The translations under genes and the position numbers were made by a program. The notes beneath the pieces were generated by a model. It was not told where the DNA came from and ran no database searches. It saw only the letters and a list, made by a program, of their open reading frames with translations. From Sipunculus nudus (lineage: Eukaryota; Annelida; Sipuncula; Golfingiida; Sipunculidae), in contig CM049306.1 in assembly GCA_026874595.1 (NCBI GenBank), positions 12,733,019 to 12,797,018 on the forward strand: a stretch of DNA of 64,000 nt, given 5' to 3'. Below are positions 23,201 to 35,200 of the stretch, piece after piece. The first letter of the stretch is position 1. Each line of letters opens with the position of its first letter.

Positions 23201-26200
23201 AGAATCTATGTGAGAGAAGAAAAGACTGAATGGTATCATCATAGCTGGCAAACACCAGAATCTCTGCAAGAGAAGACAAGACTGAATGGTATCATTATAG
23301 CTGGCAGACATTTGAATCTATTTGAGAGAAGAAAAGACTAAATGGTATCATCACAGCTGGCAGACACCATAATCTGTGTGAAAAGAACAGACTGAATCTT
23401 ATAATAGCTGGTAGACACCAGAATCAGTGTGAGAGAAGAATAGACTGAATGGTATCATCATAGCTGGTAGACAACAGAATCTATGTGAGAGAAGAAGAGA
23501 CTGAATGGTATCATCACAGCTGGCAGACACCAGAATCTGTGTGAGAGAAGAAGAGACTGAATGGTATCATCACAGCTGGCAGACACTAGAAACTATGTGA
23601 GAGAAGAAAAGACTGAATGGTATCATCATAGCTGGCAAACACCAGAATCTGTGCAAGAGAAGACAAGACTGAATGGTATCATTATAGCTAGCAGACATTT
23701 GAATCTATGTGAGAGAAGAAAAGTCTGAATGGTATCATCACAGCTGGCAGACACCATAATCTGTGTGAAAAGAACAGACTGAATCATATAATAGCTGGCA
23801 GACACCAGAATCAGTGTGAGAGAAGAAAAGACTGAATGGTATCATCATAGCTGGGAGACACCAGTAATTGAGTGAGGGAAGAATAGTCTGAATGGTATCA
23901 TCATAGCTGGCAGACACCAGAATCTGTGAGAAATGAACAGACTGAATCATATAATGGCTGGCAAACACCAGAATCTTTGTGAAAAGAACAGACTTAATGT
24001 TATCATCATAGCTGGTAGACACCATAATCTTTGTGAAAAGAACAGATTGAATGGTATCAACACAGCTGGCAGACACCAGAATCTATGTGAGAGATGAAAA
24101 GACTGAATGGTATCATCACAGCTTGCAGACACCAGAATCTCTGTGAAAAGAACAGACTGAATCATATTATAGCTGGCAAACCCCAGAATCTTTGTGAAAA
24201 GAACAGACTGAATCATATAATAGCTGGCAGACACCATAATCTTTGTGAAAAGAACAGACTGAATGGTATCATAATAGCTGGCAGACACCAGAATCTGTGT
24301 GACAGAAGACAAGACTGAATGGTATCATTATAGCTGGCAGACACCAGAATCTGTGTGAGAGAAGAAGAGACTGAATGGTATCATCACAGCTGGCAGACAC
24401 CAGAATCTATGTGAGAGAAGAAAAGACTGAATGGTATCATCGTAGCTGGCAAACACCAGAATCTCTGCAAGAGAATACAAGACTGAATGGTATCATTATA
24501 GCTGGCAGACATTTGAATCTATGTGAGAGAAGAAAAGACTGAATGGTATCATCACAGCTGGCAGACACCATAATCTGTGTGAAAAGAACAGACTGAATCA
24601 TATAATAGCTGGCAGACACCAGAATCTTTGTGAAAAGAACAGACTGAATCATATAATTGCTGGCAGACACCATAATCTTTGTGAAAAGAACAGACTGAAT
24701 GGTATCATAATAGATGGCAGACACCAGAATCTATGTAGGAGAAGAAAAGACTGAATGGTATCATCACAGCTTGCAGACATCATTATCTGTGTGAAAAGAA
24801 CAGACTGAATCATATAATAGCTGGTAGACACAATAATCTTTGTGAAAAGAACAGACTGAATGGTATCATCATAGCTGGCAGACACCAGAATCTATGTGAG
24901 AGAAGAAAAGACTGAATGGTATCATTATAGCTGGCAGACACCAGAATCTGTGTGAGAGAAGACAAGACTGAATGGTGTCATTATAGCTTGCAGACACCAT
25001 AATCTGTGTGAAAAGAACAGACTGAATGGTATCATCATAGCTGACAGACACCAGAATCTATGTGAGAGAAGAAAAGACTGATGGTATCATCATAGCTGGC
25101 AAACACCAGAATCTGTGCTAGAGAAGACAAGACTGAATGGTATCATTATAGCTGGCAGACACCAGAATCTGTGAGAGAAGAAAAGACTGAATGGTATCAT
25201 CACAGCTTGCAGTCATCATTATCTGTGTGAAAAGAACAGACTGAATCATATAATAGCTGGCAAACACCAGAATCTTTGTGAAAAGAACAGACTGAATGTT
25301 ATCATCATAGCTGGTAGACACCATAATCTTTGTGAAAAGAACAGACTGAATGGTATCATCACAGCTGGCAGACACCAGAATCTTTGTGAAAAGAACAGAC
25401 TGAATCATATAATAGCTGGCAGACACCATAATCTTTGTGAAAAGAACAGACTGAATGGTATCATAATAGCTGGCAGACACCAGAATCTGTGTAAGAGAAG
25501 ACAAGACTGAATGGTATCATTATAGCTGGCAGACACCAGAATCTATGTGAGAGAAGAAAAGACTGAATGGTATCATCACAGCTTGCAGACATCATTATCT
25601 GTGTGAAAAGAACAGACTGAATCATATAATAGCTGGTAGACACCATAATCTTTGTGAAAAGAACAGACTGAATGGTATCATCATAGCTGGCAGACACCAG
25701 AATCTATGTGAGAGAAGAAAAGACTGAATTGTATCATTATAGCTGGCAGACACCAGAATCTGTGTGAGAGAAGACAAGACTGAATGGTATCATTATTGCT
25801 CGCAGACACCATAATATGTGTGAAAAGAACAGACTGAATGGTATCATCATAGCTGACAGACACCAGAATCTGTAAGAGAAGAACAGACTGAATGGTATCA
25901 TCATAGCTGGCAGACACCAGAATCTGTGTGAGAGAAGAAAATACTGAATGGTATCATTATAGCTGGCAGAAAACCAGAATCTGTGTGAAAAGAACAGATT
26001 GAATCATATAATTGTTGGCAAACACCAGAATCTTTGTGAAAAGAACAGACTGAATGGTATCATCATAGCTGACAGACACCAGAATCTATGTGAGAGAAGA
26101 AAAGACTGATGGTATCATCATAGCTGGCAAACACCAGAATCTGTGCTAGAGAAGACAAGACTGAATGGTATCATTATAGCTGGCAGACACTAGAATCTGT

Positions 26201-29200
26201 GTGAGAGTAGAAAAGACTGAATGGTATCATCACAGCTGGCAGACACCATAATCTGTGTGAAAAGAACAGACTGAATCATATAATAGCTGGCAGACACCAG
26301 AATCTTTGTGAAAAGAACAGACTGAATGGTTTCATCATAGCTGGCAGACACCAGAATCTGTAAGAGAAGAACAGACTGAATGGTATCATCACTGCCAGCA
26401 GACACCAGAATCTATGTGAGAGAAGAACAGACTGAATGGTTTCATTAAAGCTGGCAGACACCAGAATCTGTGTGAGAGAAGACAAGAATTAATGGTATCA
26501 TCATAGCTGGCAGACACAAGTATCTGTTAGAGAGACGAAAAGACTGGCTTGTATCATCATAGCTGGCAGACACCATAATCTGTGTGAAAAGAACAGACTG
26601 AATCATATAATAGCTGGCAGACACCAGAATCTTTGTGAAAAGAACAGACTGAATGGTTTCATCATAGCTGGCAGACACCAGAATCTGTAAGAGAAGAACA
26701 GACTAAATGGTATCATCACAGCCGGCAGACACCAGAATCTATGTGAGAGAAGAACAGACTGAATGGTTTCATTAAAGCTGGCAGACACCAGAATCTGTGT
26801 GAGAGAAGACAAGAATTAATGGCATCATCATAGCTGGCAGACACAAGTATCTGTTAGAGAGACGAAAAGACTGGCTTGTATCATCATAGCTGGCAGACAC
26901 CAGAATCTGTGTGAGAATAAATGACTGGCTGGAATCATCATAGCTGGTAGACACCAGCATCTGTGTGAGAGAAGAAAAGACTGAATGGTATCATCATAGC
27001 TGGTAGACACCATCATCTGTGAGAGAAGAATAGACTGAATGGTATCATCATAGCTGGCAGACACCACAATCTGTGAGAGAAGAATAGACTGAATGGTATC
27101 ATCATAACTGGCAGACACCACAATCTATGAGAGAAGAATAGACTTAATGGTATCATCATAGCTGGCAGACACCAGAATCTGTGAGAGAAGAATAGACTGA
27201 ACTGTATCATTATAGTTGGCAGACACCAGTATCGGTTAGAGAGATGAAAAAACTGGCTGGTATCATTATAGCTGGCTGTTATGGGGTGACATAAAAGCGG
27301 ACCGAACTGTCTCGCTAGTGAAGCTTGCTTTTCTAGCAAAGTGGTTGGGACGCCGGACTTGTGCGCCACTGTTATGGGTTCAAATCCTGGATTGGCCCAG
27401 GATTTTCCCTCATTTATTTTTCTTCGTAACAAAATGGGGGCTCGTCCGGGATTTGAACCCATAACAGTGGCGCACAAGTCCAGCGTCCCAACCGCTTCGC
27501 TAGAAAAGCAAGCTTCACTAGCGAGACAGTTCGGTCTGCTTTTATGTCATCCCGTAACATGGCTGATACCAGTATCTGTTAGAGAGACAAAAAGTCTGGT
27601 TGGTATCATCATAGCTGGCAGACACCAGAATCTGTGAGAGAAGAACAGACTGAATGGTGTCATCATTGCTGGCAGACACCAGAATCAGTATGAGAGAAGA
27701 ACAGACTGAATGGTATCATCACAGCTGGCAGACACCAGAATCTATGTGAGAGAAGAGAAGACTGAATGGTATCATTATAGCTGGCAGACACCAGAATCTG
27801 TGTGAGAGAAGACAAGACTGAATGGTGTCATTATAGCTTGCAGACACCATAATCTGTGTGAAAAGAACAGACTGAATGGTATCATCATAGCTGACAGACA
27901 CCAGAATCTATGTGAGAGAAGAAAAGACTGATGGTATCATCATAGCTGGCAAACACCAGAATCTGTGCTAGAGAAGACAAGACTGAATGGTATCATTATA
28001 GCTGGCAGACACCAGAATCTGTGAGAGAAGAAAAGACTGAATGGTATCATCACAGCTTGCAGTCATCATTATCTGTGTGAAAAGAACAGACTGAATCATA
28101 TAATAGCTGGCAAACACCAGAATCTTTGTGAAAAGAACAGACTGAATGTTATCATCATAGCTGGTAGACACCATAATCTTTGTGAAAAGAACAGACTAAA
28201 TGGTATCATCACAGCTGGCAGACACCAGAATCTTTGTGAAAAGAACAGACTGAATCATATAATAGCTGGCAGACACCATAATCTTTGTGAAAAGAACAGA
28301 CTGAATGGTATCATAATAGCTGGCAGACACCAGAATCTGTGTAAGAGAAGACAAGACTGAATGGTATCATTATAGCTGGCAGACACCAGAATCTATGTGA
28401 GAGAAGAAAAGACTGAATGGTATCATCACAGCTTGCAGACATCATTATCTGTGTGAAAAGAACAGACTGAATCATATAATAGCTGGTAGACACCATAATC
28501 TTTGTGAAAAGAACAGACTGAATGGTATCATCATAGCTGGCAGACACCAGAATCTATGTGAGAGAAGAAAAGACTGAATTGTATCATTATAGCTGGCAGA
28601 CACCAGAATCTGTGTGAGAGAAGACAAGACTGAATGGTATCATTATTGCTCGCAGACACCATAATATGTGTGAAAAGAACAGACTGAATGGTATCATCAT
28701 AGCTGACAGACACCAGAATCTGTAAGAGAAGAACAGACTGAATGGTATCATCATAGCTGGCAGACACCAGAATCTGTGTGAGAGAAGAAAATACTGAATG
28801 GTATCATTATAGCTGGCAGAAAACCAGAATCTGTGTGAAAAGAACAGATTGAATCATATAATTGTTGGCAAACACCAGAATCTTTGTGAAAAGAACAGAC
28901 TGAATGGTATCATCATAGCTGACAGACACCAGAATCTATGTGAGAGAAGAAAAGACTGAATGGTATCATCATAGCTGGCAAACACCAGAATCTGTGCTAG
29001 AGAAGACAAGACTGAATGGTATCATTATAGCTGGCAGACACTAGAATCTGTGTGAGAGAAGAAAAGACTGAATGGTATCATCACAGCTGGCAGACACCAT
29101 AATCTGTGTGAAAAGAACAGACTGAATCATATAATAGCTGGCAGACACCAGAATCTTTGTGAAAAGAACAGACTGAATGGTTTCATCATAGCTGGCAGAC

Positions 29201-32200
29201 ACCAGAATCTGTAAGAGAAGAACAGACTGAATGGTATCATCACTGCCAGCAGACACCAGAATCTATGTGAGAGAAGAACTGACTGAATGGTTTCATTAAA
29301 GCTGGCAGACACCAGAATCTGTGTGAGAGAAGACAAGAATTAATGGTATCATCATAGCTGGCAGACACAAGTATCTGTTAGAGAGACGAAAAGACTGGCT
29401 TGTATCATCATAGCTGGCAGACACCATAATCTGTGTGAAAAGAACAGACTGAATCATATAATAGCTGGCAGACACCAGAATCTTTGTGAAAAGAACAGAC
29501 TGAATGGTTTCATCATAGCTGGCAGACACCAGAATCTGTAAGAGAAGAACAGACTAAATGGTATCATCACAGCCGGCAGACACCAGAATCTATGTGAGAG
29601 AAGAACAGACTGAATGGTTTCATTAAAGCTGGCAGACACCAGAATCTGTGTGAGAGAAACAAGAATTAATGGCATCATCATAGCTGGCAGACACAAGTAT
29701 CTGTTAGAGAGACGAAAAGACTGGCTTGTATCATCATAGCTGGCAGACACCAGAATCTGTGTGAGAATAAATGACTGGCTGGAATCATCATAGCTGGTAG
29801 ACACCAGCATCTGTGTGAGAGAAGAAAAGACTGAATGGTATCATCATAGCTGGTAGACACCATCATCTGTGAGAGAAGAATAGACTGAATGGTATCATCA
29901 TAGCTGGCAGACACCACAATCTGTGAGAGAAGAATAGACTGAATGGTATCATCATAACTGGCAGACACCACAATCTATGAGAGAAGAATAGACTTAATGG
30001 TATCATCATAGCTGGCAGACACCAGAATCTGTGAGAGAAGAATAGACTGAACTGTATCATTATAGTTGGCAGACACCAGTATCGGTTAGAGAGATGAAAA
30101 AACTGGCTGGTATCATTATAGCTGGCTGTTATGGGGTGACATAAAAGCGGACCGAACTGTCTCGCTAGTGAAGCTTGCTTTTCTAGCAAAGTGGTTGGGA
30201 CGCCGGACTTGTGCGCCACTGTTATGGGTTCAAATCCTGGATTGGCCCAGGATTTTCCCTCATTTATTTTTCTTCGTAACAAAATGGGGGCTCGTCCGGG
30301 ATTTGAACCCATAACAGTGGCGCACAAGTCCAGCGTCCCAACCGCTTCGCTAGAAAAGCAAGCTTCACTAGTGAGACAGTTCGGTCTGCTTTTATGTCAT
30401 CCCGTAACATGGCTGATACCAGTATCTGTTAGAGAGACAAAAAGTCTGGTTGGTATCATCATAGCTGGCAGACACCAGAATCTGTGAGAGAAGAACAGAC
30501 TGAATGGTGTCATCATTGCTGGCAGACACCAGAATCAGTATGAGAGAAGAACAGACTGAATGGTATCATCACAGCTGGCAGACACCAGAATCTGTATGAG
30601 AGAAGAGAAGAACTAATGATATCATCATAGTTGGCAGAAAGCAGGATCTGTGTGTGAGAAAGGTGTCCTTAAAGCAACTAGATACAAGGTCATATCAGGA
30701 GGGCACTCATTCCATGATGTCAATATTTACAATGCAATCGCAACCACTTTTCTTGTACCTCGAACTACAAGCACTGAACTTGTTAATTTGAACTGTATGA
30801 GCCATTAATTGATTGGACCTGCACAGCATAATGACATCAACCCCACAGGCAAGCTAGTGCTTCATAGATGTATGTTCTGGTTTTGTTCTGTTTGTTCGAC
30901 ATAAAGAGAGTTAAAATCCCACAGGGTTATTGATTTGTTTGATAAAGATCCAGGTACCATGAAAGTGTGCCTATGGTTGGCCATATTGTGTCTGTACTTG
31001 ATTCTACACCTATTGTTTACACAGAGATCAATAGCAATTTGCCTATCTGCTTCTGTTGAACATATTAAACAAACCTGAAGTCAATCACTACAAAATCTAC
31101 AAAGGCCCTTTTTCATATCTGGAAATATATATGTAATGGCCTTGTTACATGGTCTGCTGGAGTAGACAGTTTTCTCCAAAAACCTACAAATTTCAAGGAT
31201 TTTCAAATTTCGCTGGAATTCAAACTCAGGCGAGATATTTTATTGTTTTATATTTCTGATGAGTTTTATTAAAACCCTTTATATTCTTTGTAAGTAATTG
31301 CGGCAACACCACAAAGTAGCCGAGTGACCTGTGACCTTATCAAATGTGTGGACTTTGCCAATAATCAAACTCGGGCGAGATAATCTGTTGGTGAGTACTT
31401 ACAGTGAGTTTCACAAAAAACTATCAAAGCCCCAGTAAGTTATCGCTGCGACACTAAAAGTTACAAACAGTGGGTGAACCACGATACTCCCGTCATATGA
31501 CCATATAATAAGCTCTCCTGCACTGTGTTATGGCAAGCTAAAAATGTTAACCTTTTTTTAAAACAGGATTAAATTATTATGGTACTAATTGATCATAAGC
31601 ATACATATTTTTACTAAAATTACTATGTTTTTGCAGCACAAAAACAGATTTATGTCTCCCCTATGGGCCACCCCAACACGTTAGGGGTAAAATATGCATT
31701 ATATACAAAACAATGATTCTAGATTTCAGCAGATTTGACCTTGAAGGTCAAGGCTAAGGTCATCACTGTTTGAACTGCCATGAACTTTTGGCAGAAAGAA
31801 CTGGTGTGTCAAATTTGAGAGCAAAATGTGAAATACTTAAACAGTTATATCGGGTTCACAAAAACTTTACAATTAAGCAGATTTTACCTTGAAGGTAAGG
31901 TCAAGTTCTACCGTTTCAAACCCATCTGAGATTTTGGTAGGAACAATGAGTGTTTAAAATTTTGGAGGAAAATATCCAGCCCTTCAAAAGTTATAGTGTA
32001 CACAAGATAATAACTATAATTTGGCTGATTTGTCCTTGAAGATACTGGTCAAGGTCACCAGGTTTCAGACTCCTATGAGAACTTGGTAGGAACAAAATTT
32101 TTCAGGAAAAGATGCAGCCTTTCAAAAGTTATCGTGTTCACAAGATATCCTACAGATGATGACAGCACTGAAAACAACAGGTCTCCCCTGGAAGGGGGGG

Positions 32201-35200
32201 GGGGGAAGAGACAATAATTTCTGAAAGTCTACCACTGGTTATTGAGCTGAAAAAAAAAGTCAATACATTTTATTTATCACTTGTTAATGATATAACTTAG
32301 GATATATTGGATGAAAAATGTCAACTTTTTTAGTAGTTTATTTTTGTCTACCAGGAAGAAATGGTGTGATGTGTGATGAAATTTATCAGCTTAAACTAAA
32401 ATAAAATGAATGCTGGTTAAAGTAAAGGTATGCAAATATGCTTTAATAAGCTAAATTTAATTGATACTAATCAGCAGACATTAGGAGAGTCCTTACAGCC
32501 TTGAATTAATGATTTAAGGGGCCAGTTACACCAAAACCTTGCAATTTACAGAGAAAGTCTTCAGGAAATGACCACATAGATTTTCTTGACTCCATGCATA
32601 GTTACAAGTATACTTTTGAATGCAGTATAATAAGTGATGAGCAACACTGAATGCTTCTGACTTTTAAATGAGATCAAAACACACTTTCCCTAGTAAAACC
32701 AGGAATAACACACAATGACCTGATTTAAGGTTTCCAAGGTGATCCTCCCTGAATCTGTTGGTGTGCCAAATTTGTAGTTTCTAGTTATACTTTGTTAAAA
32801 ATATTACAGTGTTTATACAGACATTCAGGTCTATGTATGCAGTCTGAGGTCTCCAAATTTTAATAATAAGAGAAAGAGGCAAACATGTTATACATGAAAC
32901 ATGTTATACATAATCCTTTTACTGTTCACAGGCTCTCTAAAGCACAATCAAACTTGGCACTTAGTACTCTCTCATATGGACCGATTCTTTTGGGTCAAAC
33001 AAATTGTATATTTATTTTCAGATCTAATCTTTTCCATTAACCAAAAGCCAACCCTCTCTATAGGCCCTACTGAATATTTTGTAAAGATACAACAAAACTG
33101 AGAAAGATATCGCCTGTTATGAAAATGACAATGTAAAAGAGAGTTAGCTTTTGTCTGATTTTTTAAATATATTAACAGCTCACCTCTTTATTTGGATGCC
33201 ACAGGACCCTCTTAACATCCTGAGTGTGTGATGTCAGGACACTGGCGCATTCATACTCCTCTTCCTGTTCATCAACTGTAAGCACAAAGAATCACCTGTT
33301 AGCACAAGAAAACCTTCATCACGTAATTCCTCCTACACATCAACTGTAAGTATAAAGAATTACCTGCCATTACCAGAAAACTGTCATCATATAAGTTATA
33401 ACTCTTCCTACTCATTAACTGTCAGCTGGAGAATTAACTGTCATCATATAACTCCTACTCACAAACTGTAAGCACAAAGAATCAAATGTCCTCATATAAC
33501 TCCTACTCACAAACTGTAAGCACAAAGAATCAACTGTCCTCATATAACTCCTACTGTCCACACAAGAAAACCATCATATAACTCCTCCTACTCATCAACT
33601 GCATGTAAGCACAAAGAATCACCTTTCATCACAAGAAACCTTCATCATATAACTCCTCCTACTCAACAACTGTAAGCATAAAGAATCAACTGTCATCATC
33701 AGAAAACCTTTATCATATAACTCCTCCTACTCATCAACTGTAAACACAATGAATCAACTGTCATCATCAGAAAACCTTTATCATATAACTCCTCCTACTC
33801 ATCAACTGTAAGCACAAAGAATCAACTGTCATCATCAGAAAACCTTTATCATATAACTCCTCCTGCTCATCAAACGGTAAGCATAAAGAATTAACTGTCA
33901 TCTCAGAAAACCTTTATCATATAACTCCTCCTACTCATCAACTGTAAGCATAAAGAATCAACTGTCATCATCAGAAAACCTTTATCATATAACTCCTCCT
34001 ACTCAACAACTGTAAGCATAAAGAATCAACTGTCATCATCAGAAAACCTTTATCATATAACTCCTCCTACTCATCAACTGTAAGCATAAAGAATCAACTG
34101 TCATCATCAGAAAACCTTTATCATATAACTCCTCCTACTCATCAACTGTAAACACAATGAATCAACTGTCATCATCAGAAAACCTTTATCATATAACTCC
34201 TCCTACTCATCAACTGTAAGCACAAAGAATCAACTGTCATCATCAGAAAACCTTTATCATATAACTCCTCCTGCTCATCAAACGGTAAGCATAAAGAATT
34301 AACTGTCATCTCAGAAAACCTTTATCATATAACTCCTCCTACTCATCAACTGTAAGCATAAAGAATCAACTGTCATCATCAGAAAACCTTTATCATATAA
34401 CTCCTCCTACTCATCAACTGTAAGCACAAAGAATCAACTGTCATCATCAAAAAACCTTTATCATATAACTCCTCCTACTCATCAACTGTAAGCACAAAGA
34501 ATCAACTGTCATCATCAAAAAACCTTTATCATATAACTCCTCCTACTCATCAACTGTAAGCACAAAGAATCAACTGTCATCACAGAGAACCTTCATCATA
34601 TAACACCTCTCACTCATCAACTGTAAGCATAAAGAATCAACTGACAAATAATTATGACATGGTATCATCATCATAACAAGAAAATCTTCATTAGATACAA
34701 ATTTTGACAATTATCCAAGCTAAATGGCAACTGGACAGACACCCATTTTGTAGATTTAATTCATTTCACCATACCTCATTTATGTTTACTATGTGACATC
34801 TCATGGTGCAGACACAGTGTACTCAAAATTATTCATGTATAAATATCAAAAGTTTTTTCTCAAAGAATAACTTTACTTCAGCCAGGACTGGAGGCAAATG
34901 TACTGAGCAAAATAATTATACAACTAGATATTTCTTGGCACCGCAGGTGCCAGCCATAGTATCCCCAGAAAATTAACCCCCCTCCCTTTAAGAATAGGCC
35001 CCCCCATCTTCAGCAACAATTAATATCAGACCACTCTCATAGAAAAAGTCACTCTCATAGAAAAGGTAATGACCCAAATTTCAAAATACATCATTCCCTA
35101 ACCCATGTCTATGTATATGCATAATATGAAAGATATCTGTAAATTAGTTTTTGACTTATAATGCTCACAGTACTGTAAAGTGGCAATGATTTTCCTGTCC

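Larger units (their letters stand above)
22169..30655 (-). repeat. Tandem array of splice-acceptor plus exon 4 start (about 140 units)
   Basis: Units of 51, 54 and 56-58 bases run from the exon 4 acceptor to about 30655. Read on the minus strand, each has a pyrimidine tract (TCAGTCTTTTCTTCTCTCAC), AG, then ATTCTGGTGTCTGCCAGCTA and TGATGATACCAT, which is the first ~31 bases of exon 4. The first upstream pseudo-acceptors begin at 22224, 22280 and 22338, 56, 56 and 58 bases apart. Most units keep AG; a few have lost it (for example AATCAATG near 22445). The exon-derived half is better conserved than the tract. The unit count is estimated from length. Confidence 0.95.

Noticed and set aside
27437-27507. 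Functional tRNA gene on the minus strand
   Set aside because: A- and B-box-like blocks are present but no acceptor stem or good anticodon stem forms, and the sequence is one arm of a fold-back repeat.
22169-30655. Array resembling a CRISPR-like repeat/spacer locus or a protein-coding repeat gene (reading frames up to 154 codons such as 27013-27477)
   Set aside because: Units are contiguous with no unique spacers, the sequence is animal, and the frames are translations of the splice-junction satellite and the fold-back insertion with no start context, splice support or codon constraint.
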